Source: JAYZAP01 sp964645285 (GTDB lineage Bacteria; Pseudomonadota; Alphaproteobacteria; JAAXGF01). Taken from it: 39,930 nucleotides of DNA. The notes under the pieces are model-generated. The model saw only the letters and a list, made by a program, of their open reading frames with translations. It did not search any database and was not told the DNA's origin. Made by a program: the position numbers and the translations under genes. Below are positions 1 through 8,456 of this stretch, in pieces; positions within the stretch are counted from its first letter, which is position 1, and the number at the start of each line of letters is the position of its first letter. Location of the stretch: assembly GCA_964645285.1 (NCBI GenBank), contig CAZYDR010000021.1:1-39930 (forward strand), written 5' to 3'.

Positions 1-713
1 CCCGATAGTAGATCAAATAGGCCAGGACGGTACTCAGCAGGGAGAGGCCGAGCACGGCGCCGACCACGGGCCCGGTCAGTTCCATGGCCAGGGGGTTGCC
101 GAGGACTAGCGCCAGGGGAACGACGATGACTGTGGAGCCCACCAGCATTCCGGTCGCCGTTACAGGCACCGGCAGCGCTGTTAGGCGGCGACCGTAGATG
201 CCGGAGAGGCCGTAACACAGGGCGGCCAGTATGATCGCGCCCTGGGCCAGGGCTTCGCCTCCAAGGCCGGCCAGGGCGCCGGGCCCAATCAGCAAGACCA
301 CGCCCATGAGGCCAACCACGACGCCGGCAACCCGATTGCCGCTCAGCCGTTCGTCGCGGGTCAGAACGTGGGCCAGCAATACCGCAAACAGTGGCGTGGT
401 GGCATTGAGGATGGCGACAAGGCCACTGTCGATGGTCAACTGTCCCCAGGCAATGAACGAAAACGGCGCCACGTTGTTGAGCAGACCCATGACCAGAAAG
501 GAGCGCCAGGTCGGCCAGTCCGACGGCAGACGATAACCCATGGCGTAAATCAAAACGCAGAGCCAGGGCCGCCGGGGCAACCCGCAGCATTACCACCGTG
601 GGCCAGTCGAGGCTGGTGACCAGCACTTTGACGAAAAAGAACGAGCCGCCCCACACGGTCGCCAGGGCCGCCAGCAGCGCCCATTCAACCAACCCCATTC
701 GCCGCACCGCCAT
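1..713 (-). pseudogene. EamA/DMT-family transporter, frameshifted and cut by the window edge
   Basis: Drug/metabolite-superfamily inner-membrane exporter, substrate unknown. The start is an ATG at 713 with AGGAG a few bases upstream. The first ~48 codons read a typical EamA opening (VWGGSFFFVKVLV, then MLRVAPAALAL). At about 555-565 the frame is lost. The rest of the family resumes one frame over (IYAMGYRLPSDWP, then LNNVAPFSFIAWGQ, LNATTPLFAVLLAH) and stays open to the window edge. The shift equals one extra base or two missing bases; a lost TG in a CTCTG context would restore the frame. The last part of the second EamA repeat lies outside the window. This is either a real pseudogene or a sequence error. 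Other transporter genes in the window are also broken, which favours decay. Confidence 0.8.
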
Positions 714-789
714 GGCACCCGCTCCTATCCATCAAAGACGGACAATGAAATACGCGAACCGGCGGGCGGTCGACATCCGGTTCTTGCAG

Positions 790-1731
790 CTAAATTGCTT
801 GGTCGCCCCGCAACAGCTCGAACATGCGCGCCGCCGAGCGGGCGAAATCGAACTGCGGGTCCCAGCCCCAATGGTCGCGTGCCGATTGGTCCGCGATGAC
901 GTCGGGCCAGGCGGTCATCAGGGCTTCCACTGCCGCCACCGGCTGGTAGCTGAACTGAAAAGTTGGAACATGTTTGAGAATCTGTTCGACGACCATTTCG
1001 GCGGAAACGAAATAGGCGTGCAGGTTATAGGCGTGGCGGCGTACTGAGGTGCGGTCGGCCAGGGTGAATTTGACAATGCCGTCGATGACATCCTCGAAAA
1101 ACATCGCCGACATGCCGATGCCGGGCGACACCGGAAAGACAAAGGGCTCACCGGCCAGGGCGGCCTTGAAGGCGTGGGACGGATAGGCGGTCACCGCGGT
1201 CCTGGGCGCGAAGGGCGAAACCACCAGCGGGAAGCGCAGGCAGCGAAAATCGAGACCGTGTTTGGCCTTGAAATAGACGCCGAGCCGCTCCACCGTCACT
1301 TTGGTGGCGCCGTACAGGTTTTCCGGCCACTGCTCGGCGTCCTCGGGCAAGGGATCACCCATGTCCGGGCCGTAGCTGGCGCCGGTGCTGGCGAAAAACA
1401 GGGCCTTAATCTCATGTTCCACCGCGAGGCGCAGGAGGTCGAAAGAGGCGGTCGCGTTGATTTTCCAGGCGGCGGCTAAGTCGTCCTCGGAACTCCCCGA
1501 CAACAGGGACGCCAGGTGATAGACGGCGTCCGGTTTGTGCTGGCGTAGAATATCCGCCACCAGCCCGCTGTCGCGAATATCGCCGGTGATGATGGTCTCG
1601 CCCGGGCGGGTGGTCTCGGGTTCGGTCCCCGGCAGGTCGAACTTGACCACCTCGATGCCGGCGTCGAGCAACCGGTCGGCCACATGGCGGCCGAGATTGC
1701 CGTTGCCGCCTGTCAGAAGCGCTTTCTCCAT
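790..1731 (-). CDS. NAD-dependent epimerase/dehydratase, L-threonine 3-dehydrogenase-like SDR
   Basis: Extended short-chain dehydrogenase of 313 aa. The N-terminal Rossmann motif TGGNGNLG (residues 7-14) binds NAD. The active-site pair is Tyr140/Lys144 in YGATKVTVE, with Ser/Thr at 115-116. The second half resembles the SDR-type threonine 3-dehydrogenases that look like UDP-galactose epimerase: a YxxxHGLDFRCLRFP-type stretch, a metal-free MFFEDVIDGIVK helix, and the C-terminal pattern WPDVIADQSARDHWGWDP. Those enzymes oxidise L-threonine to 2-amino-3-ketobutyrate in the cytosol. The glycine C-acetyltransferase that normally partners this reaction is not nearby, so another sugar-nucleotide or hydroxy-acid substrate remains possible. 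It is divergent from the subtilase gene across a 258-bp gap. Confidence 0.75.
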   Translation of the reverse strand: MEKALLTGGNGNLGRHVADRLLDAGIEVVKFDLPGTEPETTRPGETIITGDIRDSGLVADILRQHKPDAVYHLASLLSGSSEDDLAAAWKINATASFDLLRLAVEHEIKALFFASTGASYGPDMGDPLPEDAEQWPENLYGATKVTVERLGVYFKAKHGLDFRCLRFPLVVSPFAPRTAVTAYPSHAFKAALAGEPFVFPVSPGIGMSAMFFEDVIDGIVKFTLADRTSVRRHAYNLHAYFVSAEMVVEQILKHVPTFQFSYQPVAAVEALMTAWPDVIADQSARDHWGWDPQFDFARSAARMFELLRGDQAI

Positions 1732-1973
1732 TGCCTATGCCTTATATCTCTCACTGAACGGCCGGCTCGCCCTTCATGGCTATTGATGTTGATTTGGCCG
1801 CTCACGGAAAGCAACGCTAGAAGCGTCCTCACGCTGACGATTCGGCGTGCGCTACGAGCTTGTCTGACATACAATTACTATTTTCAGTTGTTATATTACG
1901 CGTCTTTGGTGTGCGTTGGGAACTCGATGAAAGATCGAACCGATAGTAGTACATACGCGGGCGCGGCACTCTC

Positions 1974-1982
1974 AAAGGGAGG
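1974..1982 (+). promoter_or_regulatory. Strong ribosome binding site of the subtilase gene
   Basis: AAAGGGAGG lies seven bases before the ATG at 1990. It fixes 1990 as the start rather than the in-frame ATG at 1927 or the TTG at 2051 in the later frame. It also shows that the frameshift near 2085 lies inside a gene that was built to be translated. Confidence 0.7.
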
Positions 1983-1989
1983 CTATACT

Positions 1990-3025
1990 ATGGCTCGACC
2001 CGACAAGGACTGGAACCTCACGCTGGTCAAGGCGCACGAAGCGCTCGAAATTGTGCGCCAGGCCCAAAACGGCGGTACCGAGATTGACTGGCGCGATAGT
2101 ACGGATCGCTCGTCCCGATACCGGCTACACCATCAATCCGGTCTTCGACTGGACCGATGGCGAGAGCGGCACGCTGCTCGTCGACCGGGGCGTCAACTAC
2201 AAGCGGCCCGGCAGTACACCGAGCGATCCGTTGCGCTATTTGGGGTTCCCAGGACACGGCACGCGGATCGGCGGGGTGCTTTGCGGCAATTTGCCCGGAA
2301 CGTTCATGGGCGTCGCGCCAGGCGTCCCGACGGTGCCGTACCGGGCCACGAATTCGGTCCTTCTGAGCGACAGGAAGCAGCGCAAGAGTATCGCCGATGC
2401 CATTCGCCACGCCATCGACCACAATAACTGCGGGGTCGTCTCGATCAGCCTGGGAATCCACATACTGAGCATCTTCGGCTGCCGGCCGTTGGGCGAGGCT
2501 GTCGACTACGCTTATGATAACGGTGTTATCGTGGTCGCCGCCGGTGGCCAGGCGATCGACCGGGTGACGTACCCCGGCAAGTTCTCGCGAACCATCGGCG
2601 TCGGCGGTGTCAAACCCGACTTGAACGTGTGGTACCGCTATCATCGCGATTGGCTGAAATACATCGACGTATGGGCGCCGGCCGACGACATCTGGCGCGC
2701 CAACACCGTGCTCGAAAACGGGGCGGAGACATTCTCATACAAATTTGGTTCCGGCACGTCGTACGCCACGGTCCATGTGGCCGGCGCCGCCGCAATGTGG
2801 CTGGTCTACCGCGGCGCCGACATCGCGACCGCCTATCCGGAACCGTGGCAATGGATCGAGGCCTTTCGCGCGTTGATCAAGCAAACCCATCAGGCTGTCG
2901 AGGGCGACTACCAGCCCGCCGATGGGACGGGCATTCTCGACATTCAGGCTTTGCTTCAGGCTGATTTGCCGTCTGCGGGCGTGCTCGACTTTGAAGACCA
3001 GAAGGCCGAGGACCAGATTTTCTGA
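1990..3025 (+). pseudogene. S8 (subtilisin-like) serine peptidase, frameshifted near its N-terminus
   Basis: Translation starts at ATG 1990. About 30 codons (MARPDKDWNLTLVKAHEALE) resemble the N-terminus of a subtilase. Near 2085 the reading moves +1, and the catalytic domain continues in the other frame to TGA 3025. The S8 triad is visible: Asp in ARPDTGY, His in GHGTRIGGV, Ser in GSGTSYATVHVAG. Two usual residues differ: the oxyanion Asn position reads AAGGQ instead of AAGN, and the Pro of GTSxAxP is Val. There is no signal peptide. The later frame could start alone at TTG 2051, but it has no ribosome binding site and would lack the N-terminal strand. The gene is convergent with the dioxygenase, 7 bp apart. 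Most likely it is a decaying or mis-sequenced peptidase gene. Confidence 0.75.
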
Positions 3026-3032
3026 AGCCGCC

Positions 3033-3926
3033 CTAGTAGGGCCTGTCGCCGGCGATGGTGGCGCGGTGCAGGATCCGGCGGAAGCCCTGGCCCATGCGGC
3101 CGGGGTGATAGTCTCTCAGGGCGTTGTGCATGACCGCCCGGTTGTCCCAGATGGCGACCGAATTCTCGCGTCAGCGGAAGCGGCAGGTGAAGGCGGCGCG
3201 CTCCGAATGGTCATAAAGGAACTCGAGAATCGGTTTGCTCTCTTCAAGGGTCATGCCGGCCAGCCGCCGGGTGAAGATGCGGTTGACGAACAGTCCCTTG
3301 CGACCGGTCACCGGATGGGTGCGCACCACCGGATGCTCGCAGGATTCCTCGGCCGCGTCATCGCGGCCATGCATACCTTCGAAATTCTTCTCATAATTGG
3401 TTGGTTTTCCCGAGTAGTGCACCGCCGCCATGCCGTCGAGCATGTCCTTCATGGTACCCGACAGGGCGTCGTAGGCCAGCTGCAAATTGGCGAACATAGT
3501 GTCGCCGCCCCACGGCGGGATCTCGCGGGCGCACAGCACCGCGCCCATGGGAGGCGCGGACGTAAAGGTCATGTCGGCGTGCCAGCCGTCACCCCAATTG
3601 TGCTCCTCGCTGGCGTCCTTGACGATTTCGATGATGCCGGGATGGCCGGCCAGGCTTTGCACATAGGGATGGTCGACGACCTCGCCAAAGCGTGACGCCA
3701 GAGCCATTTGCTGTTCCGAGGTGATCGATTGGTCACGGAAGAACAACACCAGATGCTGGTCGAGGGCAGGCCGCAATTCAGCCCCGGCGGCACCATCCAC
3801 CGTGGCCCGATCGATATCGCTGACCTCGGCCCCGAGGGCGCCGGTTACTGGTTCGAGGGTAAAGTGCTGATAGTCGGTGGCCGGCGGCGTGACGCCGTCC
3901 TCGACTAGTTGAGCGACACTCGCCAT
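3033..3926 (-). pseudogene. TauD/TfdA-family Fe(II)/2-oxoglutarate dioxygenase with an in-frame TGA
   Basis: The family couples 2-oxoglutarate decarboxylation to hydroxylation of small acids such as taurine. The frame is open from ATG 3926 (GGGAGAA upstream) to TAG at 3033, 297 sense positions, except for one TGA at 3171-3173 (codon 252). The proximal metal ligands H116 and D118 are in WHADMTF. The distal His (MHNA) and the 2-oxoglutarate-binding Arg come after the TGA, so the truncated 251-aa product could not bind iron normally. The stop sits in the motif CRFR-stop-RENSVAIWDNR. Relatives carry Trp at the stop position (RFRW), so a single G-to-A change in TGG explains it. The intact coding after the stop points to a very recent mutation, a sequence error or readthrough. 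Confidence 0.85.
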
Positions 3927-3993
3927 GTCATTCTCCCGGTTTCAGTCAACTGTTGAGCTATTGAACGCCAAGATTGACGTGCAGGCAAGCTGG

Positions 3994-4923
3994 CTAGGAC
4001 GCTTTCTTTTCGGCGCGGCTTTTGACTTGGGAATAGACCACGCCGGCCAGAATGATGACGCCGCCGATCAGATGATAAATCGTCGGCGTGGCGCCGAATG
4101 TCACCATGGCTACCAGCACGGCGGAAACCGGCACGAAGTTGTGATAGATCGAGGCCACGGTGACCCCCAGGCGGCTGACCGCGAACATCCACAGCCAGGC
4201 GCCGATGCCGAGGGGGATGATGCCGAGGTAAAGCACCATGGCAACGGTCGCCGGGGTCAGGTCGAACCGGGTCTCATAGATGCCGGTAACATTTAGGATC
4301 GTCGCCAGGGCAACCAACGCGACACCGCCGGTCCCCACCGTCAGCCCGGTAATGTACAGTTGGGAATAGCCGGTCAGCCAGCGTTGGGCGGCCTGGGAAT
4401 ACCAGGTCCAGCATACGGTCGCCAGGATCACCAGGATCTCGCCGCCGCGAAATTCAGTGTCGCCGCCGTTGCCCATGACCACGATGACCAGACCTCCGGC
4501 CGCCGCCAGCAGGGTGCCGGCGACGATGCCGCCAAAAAGCGGCATACCGAACACCACCCGGGCGGTCAGCGCCGCGACGATGGGGCTGGCCGCCGACATC
4601 ATGGCCGTCGCCACCACACCGCCGGTGCTGATCGCCGTGGTCATCAGGGCCGACGACAAGGCCAGACCAAAAGTGCCGAGAATGATCAGCTTGCGCCACG
4701 GCTGGGACCGGCGGAGGGGAAAGCGGCGTTCGCGAATGGCGATCAGCCCGAGCAGCATGGTGGCCGCCACCAGTTGGCGGCTGGCTGTCGCCGACAGCAC
4801 GTCCCAGGTCTGCACCAGGGCGTTGATGACCGGAAAGGACGATCCCCACAGCACCACCATGATGGCCAACGCGCCATTGGAAATCAGAGTATCACGCCGG
4901 GTCGATGCCACCGCGTCAACCAT
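3994..4923 (-). CDS. EamA/DMT-family transporter
   Basis: Intact 309-aa member of the drug/metabolite transporter superfamily, an inner-membrane protein with about ten helices in two EamA repeats (roughly residues 15-150 and 160-300). The opening AIMVVLWGSSFPVINALV and the second-repeat stretch FVPVSAVLVAMVTFG are characteristic. The C-terminus is short and basic (QVKSRAEKKAS). The substrate cannot be read from sequence; relatives export amino acids, nucleobases or drugs. It lies just upstream of the dioxygenase on the same strand, separated by about 67 bp. This is the only one of the four EamA/AEC transporter genes in the window that is unbroken. Confidence 0.85.
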   Translation of the reverse strand: MVDAVASTRRDTLISNGALAIMVVLWGSSFPVINALVQTWDVLSATASRQLVAATMLLGLIAIRERRFPLRRSQPWRKLIILGTFGLALSSALMTTAISTGGVVATAMMSAASPIVAALTARVVFGMPLFGGIVAGTLLAAAGGLVIVVMGNGGDTEFRGGEILVILATVCWTWYSQAAQRWLTGYSQLYITGLTVGTGGVALVALATILNVTGIYETRFDLTPATVAMVLYLGIIPLGIGAWLWMFAVSRLGVTVASIYHNFVPVSAVLVAMVTFGATPTIYHLIGGVIILAGVVYSQVKSRAEKKAS

Positions 4924-5011
4924 GGCGCCGGGCTTCGTGGAGTAAGTGGGAACAAGCCATGCTTTCCCCCTACACCCGGCGCGGTTCGGCGTCTATGGCT
5001 TTGACAACGCT

Positions 5012-5422
5012 CTAGCGCAGCACCTTGCGAATAACGCCCAAGGCCCGGCCGCCGTGGGCGACTTCTTCGCGTGCGGGAAGGGAGCCGGCGGTGAACCATT
5101 CGGCGGCGGCGAAGCGGCTCGACAGGGTCAGGTCGCGCTCGTCATCGAAGCGGGCAACGTAGTGAAACGTCAGGTGCCAGGTGCCGTCGCCGCCGGTGAA
5201 GGACTCCATATGGCTAAGCTCTGCATCGACACCTTCGAGGCCGAGCCCGTCGTCGAGTACCCGATGGGCGGCGTGCTCCGGATGCTCAAGCTCGTTCATC
5301 AATTCGTCGGGCAGGAACCAGCCGCTCTCGCCGTCCTGGCCGCCCGCCGGTTCGACCATGAGGACGCGGTCGTCAGCGACAACCGAGACGGTGACAATGA
5401 GTTTTACGGCATGGGTTTGCAT
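5012..5422 (-). CDS. Nudix-like protein with a degenerate Nudix box
   Basis: A 136-aa cytosolic protein with the Nudix-hydrolase fold pattern: an N-terminal strand KLIVTVSVVADDRVLMVE, then W-FLP, a helix and later strands (WHLTFHYVARF, then AAAEWFTAGSLP). In active Nudix enzymes the box reads G-x5-E-x7-REUxEExGU. Here the helix reads HAAHRVLDDGLGL, so the Glu residues that bind Mg2+ are missing or replaced by Asp and Gly. It may therefore bind rather than hydrolyse a nucleoside-diphosphate compound, or be inactive. It sits about 90 bp from its EamA neighbour and may share a transcript with the M14 gene upstream. Confidence 0.6.
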   Translation of the reverse strand: MQTHAVKLIVTVSVVADDRVLMVEPAGGQDGESGWFLPDELMNELEHPEHAAHRVLDDGLGLEGVDAELSHMESFTGGDGTWHLTFHYVARFDDERDLTLSSRFAAAEWFTAGSLPAREEVAHGGRALGVIRKVLR

Positions 5423-5479
5423 GACGGCCTCCTGAGAATTACCTAGGGCGGCGCGTCGGCGGCTTCAATCGGCTCCGGA

Positions 5480-6385
5480 CTAGTCTTCGAGCTTGGACCA
5501 GTCCTCGGGGTTCTCCAGGGGCTCGGCGCCGTTGACCCGGCAGACCCGCTCGCCGGGATCGCCGGCCACCACGCCGCGGCGCTGCAAGTAGCAGAACAGA
5601 TTGTCGGCGTCCGTGGCGTTCAATTTGTCGCTGACATCGGCGGTGCCGCGTAGCTCCACCGTCGCCGACAGGCAAGCCACGGGGATCGGCGCGCTGTCGC
5701 CGAAACGCTGGGCCAGGGTCCGCCACGGCCGCCCGAAGGCCTCATCGAACGAGCCGCCGCCGGAGTCGATTTCCAGCATGGTTGCCTCACTGGCCATCTG
5801 GGCCGATAGGTTGGCCATCTCGGGCCACTGGTGAGTGCCGATGAAGAGGTGCAGCACGGCCTCGGAATCGCAATGCACGTCGAACACCAGATCGGCGTCG
5901 CCGTCCAGGCCCATGAGGGTCTTGCGCTGGGCCTCGATCTCGTTGCGCGGAGTCAGCGCCGCGACCTCGGCCAGGAAGGCTTCGCGGATCAGCGCCACGT
6001 TGGCGTCCGCGTCGTTACCCAGCTTACCCTCGACCGCATCGCCAATAGCCTCGTCGAGACGCGGAAAATTACGGTTGAAATTGGCGTCGCCGAGAAACTC
6101 GTAGCGCCCCAGCAGGGCGCCCTCGTAGCGCTGGTTGAGGGCGATGGGATTGGCGAACGGCACCACGATGATCTCGCCGATAATATCGCCCCGGGCGTCA
6201 GCTTCGTCGAGTTGGCGGGTCAGGTGGTGGAGCGTCAGCATGCCGGGGATTTCGTCGGCATGAATACCGGCCTGAAAATACGCCTTGGGCCGCGCCCCTG
6301 GCGTGCCATAGCGATGCACGGTAATCGCCCGCGCCGTGCCGGGCGACATGACGGTGAGGGGAATGCGGCTGGTCTCGCGAGTCAT
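5480..6385 (-). CDS. M14-family deacylase (succinylglutamate desuccinylase/aspartoacylase type), short C-terminus
   Basis: A 301-aa zinc carboxypeptidase-fold enzyme of the AstE/aspartoacylase group, which hydrolyse N-acyl amino acids. Zinc ligands are H42 and E45 in GIHADEIPG and H171 in DVHCDSEAV. The substrate-binding motif is NFNRNFP (about residues 102-108). The likely catalytic Glu is E244 in SATVELRG. Most bacterial relatives run to about 330-370 aa, with a C-terminal beta domain after this point. Here the chain stops soon after NGAEPLENPED, and I could not find the missing domain in another frame, so the shorter form may be natural. It is the last gene after accA on the same strand, with a 29-bp gap. 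Confidence 0.75.
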   Translation of the reverse strand: MTRETSRIPLTVMSPGTARAITVHRYGTPGARPKAYFQAGIHADEIPGMLTLHHLTRQLDEADARGDIIGEIIVVPFANPIALNQRYEGALLGRYEFLGDANFNRNFPRLDEAIGDAVEGKLGNDADANVALIREAFLAEVAALTPRNEIEAQRKTLMGLDGDADLVFDVHCDSEAVLHLFIGTHQWPEMANLSAQMASEATMLEIDSGGGSFDEAFGRPWRTLAQRFGDSAPIPVACLSATVELRGTADVSDKLNATDADNLFCYLQRRGVVAGDPGERVCRVNGAEPLENPEDWSKLED

Positions 6386-6414
6386 GTCACGGTTGTCCTT
6401 TTTTTGGTGGTGCC

Positions 6415-7368
6415 CTACCCAGCAGCCGCGCCCATGGCCAGGAAGGCGTCGCGGCGGCGGCTTTTGATCTGGTCGGCGGGAATGGTTTCGAGCTCCGCCA
6501 GGGTCGCCTCAAGAACGTTGCCCAGGGTGGCGATGGCGGCCTGGGGATCGCGGTGGGCGCCGCCCATGGGCTCAATGACGATGCGGTTGATGACGGCCAG
6601 TTCGTCCAGGTCCTGGGCGGTCAGTTTGAGGGCGTTGGCGGCGTCCTCGGCCTTTTCTGCGTCGCGCCACAGGATCGAGGCACAGCCCTCGGGCGAGATT
6701 ACCGAATAGACCGCGTGTTCGAGCATGAGCACCGCATTGGCCACGGCCAGGGCGATGGCGCCGCCGGAGCCGCCCTCGCCGATGATGACGCTGATCAGCG
6801 GCACCTTGAGGTCAAGGCAGGTCTCCATGGAGCGGGCGATGGCCTCGGCCTGGCCGCGCTCCTCGGCGCCGACCCCGGGGTAGGCGCCGGGGGTATCGAC
6901 CAGGGTGATCACCGGCAGGCCGAAGCGGTCGGCCAGACGCATCAGGCGGATTGCCTTGCGGTAGCCCTCGGGCCGCGCCATGCCGAAGTTATGAGCTACT
7001 CGGCCTTCCGTGTCGGCGCCTTTTTCATTGCCGATAATTACCACCGAGCGGCCGCGAAACCGCCCCAAGCCGCCGACCATTGCCTTATCGTCGGCAAAGG
7101 TGCGGTCGCCGGCCAGTGGCGTGAAGTCGTCGATCAGGGCGGCCACGTAGTCGGAGCAATGGGGCCGCTCGGGATGGCGCGCCACCAGGATTTTCTGCCA
7201 CGGCGTCAGTTTGCCGTAGGTCTGACGCAGCAGGCGGTCGAGCTTTTCCTGAAGCCGGCTGATCTCGTCAATGATATTGACGCCGTCACCGTCGCTGAGA
7301 TGGCGCAGTTCCTTGATCTTGCCTTCAAGCTCGGCAATGGGCTTCTCGAATTCGAGATGGGTGCTCAT
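6415..7368 (-). CDS. accA: Acetyl-CoA carboxylase carboxyltransferase subunit alpha
   Basis: AccA is the alpha subunit of the carboxyltransferase that moves CO2 from biotin to acetyl-CoA, the first step of fatty-acid synthesis. The 317-aa length is normal. Family signatures are the N-terminal helical part (FEKPIAELEGKIKELR), the crotonase-like core with VDTPGAYPGVGAEERGQ, and IGEGGSGGAIALAVAN, whose glycine-rich loop forms the oxyanion hole. The C-terminal motif SPEGCASILWRD is intact. The neighbour on the 5' side is a malyl-CoA lyase 21 bp away, then xerD. The xerD-accA association is common in alphaproteobacteria, and the lyase is an insertion into it. Confidence 0.97.
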   Translation of the reverse strand: MSTHLEFEKPIAELEGKIKELRHLSDGDGVNIIDEISRLQEKLDRLLRQTYGKLTPWQKILVARHPERPHCSDYVAALIDDFTPLAGDRTFADDKAMVGGLGRFRGRSVVIIGNEKGADTEGRVAHNFGMARPEGYRKAIRLMRLADRFGLPVITLVDTPGAYPGVGAEERGQAEAIARSMETCLDLKVPLISVIIGEGGSGGAIALAVANAVLMLEHAVYSVISPEGCASILWRDAEKAEDAANALKLTAQDLDELAVINRIVIEPMGGAHRDPQAAIATLGNVLEATLAELETIPADQIKSRRRDAFLAMGAAAG

Positions 7369-7389
7369 TTGACCCCGTTGGCCCGGATA

Positions 7390-8373
7390 CTAACCGCGCG
7401 CCGCGATCTGTTCGGCCTTGCTGACCATGACCTCGGCCTGTTTGATCGAGGCGATATCGATGAGCCGGCCGTCGAGAGTGACCGCTCCCTGGCCCGCCTT
7501 GGTGGCTTCGGCCATGGCTTCGATGATGTGTTTGGCCTTGGTGACCTCCTCATCGGACGGGCTGAAGACCTCGTTGCCGAGGGCAATCTGTGACGGATGG
7601 ATCGACCATTTGCCTTCGCAGCCGAGAGTCGCGGCGCGATAGGCGGCGGCGCGATAGCCGTCGGCATCCTGGAAATCGCCGAACGGGCCGTCGACGGGAC
7701 GTAGACCGTTGGCCCGGGCCGCCACCACCATGCGGGCGATAGCGTAATGCCACATGTCGCCCCAGTGGGTCAGGCGCTCGCCGTCATCGCCAGTCGGGTC
7801 GGTCAATACCGCGTAGTTCTGGTTGACGCCGCCAATGTTGGTGGTCCGCGCCTTGGTTGAGGCGGCGTAGTCGGCGACGCCGAAGTGCAGCGCCTCGTTG
7901 CGCGGGCTGGCGGCGGCAATCTCGTGAACGTTGGCCATGCCCAGGGCGGTCTCGACGATCAGCGAGAAGCCGATGCGCTTGGTCAGGCCCATGGCGTCCT
8001 CGACCTGGGTCACCAGCATGTCGAGGGCGTAGACGTCGGCGGCGGTGCCGACCTTGGGAATCATGATCATGTCGAGGTGCTGGCCGGCCTGCTCGATCAC
8101 ATCGACCACATCGCGGTACATGTAATGGGTGTCGAGACCGTTGATCCGCACCGTGATGGTATGGCCGCTCCAGTCGATGTCGTTAAGGCCTTCGACGACG
8201 AGCTTACGCGCCTCGTCCTTCATGTCGGGCGCCACCGCGTCCTCGAGGTCGAGGAAGACGATGTCGGCGTCCGAGGCGGCCGCCTTCTCGAACAGCTTGG
8301 CCTGGCTGCCGGGTACCGCCAGTTCGCTGCGGTTCAACCGCGCCGTGGCCGGCTCGACCATATGAAAACTCAT
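7390..8373 (-). CDS. mcl1: L-malyl-CoA/beta-methylmalyl-CoA lyase (HpcH/HpaI aldolase family)
   Basis: A 327-aa CitE-like TIM-barrel lyase. The sequence follows Rhodobacter-type Mcl1 closely: FEKAAASDADIVFLDLEDAV, then VRINGLDTHYMYRDVVD, IMIPKVG, DGPFGDFQDADGYRA, KWSIHPSQIALGNEVFSP. Mg2+ ligands are the Glu of LIVETALGMA and the Asp of GVADYAAS. The known enzyme splits (3S)-malyl-CoA or beta-methylmalyl-CoA into glyoxylate plus acetyl- or propionyl-CoA, a late step of the ethylmalonyl-CoA pathway and of the 3-hydroxypropionate cycle. Its position between xerD and accA, with meaB elsewhere in the window, fits propionyl-CoA metabolism. Close paralogues such as CitE-like thioesterases are the main alternative. 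Confidence 0.85.
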   Translation of the reverse strand: MSFHMVEPATARLNRSELAVPGSQAKLFEKAAASDADIVFLDLEDAVAPDMKDEARKLVVEGLNDIDWSGHTITVRINGLDTHYMYRDVVDVIEQAGQHLDMIMIPKVGTAADVYALDMLVTQVEDAMGLTKRIGFSLIVETALGMANVHEIAAASPRNEALHFGVADYAASTKARTTNIGGVNQNYAVLTDPTGDDGERLTHWGDMWHYAIARMVVAARANGLRPVDGPFGDFQDADGYRAAAYRAATLGCEGKWSIHPSQIALGNEVFSPSDEEVTKAKHIIEAMAEATKAGQGAVTLDGRLIDIASIKQAEVMVSKAEQIAARG

Positions 8374-8456
8374 GTCATTCTCTCCTCATCCAGATTGCTT
8401 TTGTATTGCCTCAGGGCCCGGTAGCCGAGGCGGTATGCTGCCTCGACCCTCTTCTG

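Noticed and set aside
1732..1989. A promoter such as CTGACA with TTGTTA in the AT-rich part of the gap
   Set aside because: The boxes match consensus poorly and alphaproteobacterial promoters are hard to read by eye; nothing decides between candidates.
3030..3042. Palindrome GCCCTAGTAGGGC as a terminator shared by the subtilase and dioxygenase genes
   Set aside because: Only six base pairs, one-base loop and no T-run; it overlaps the dioxygenase stop codon.
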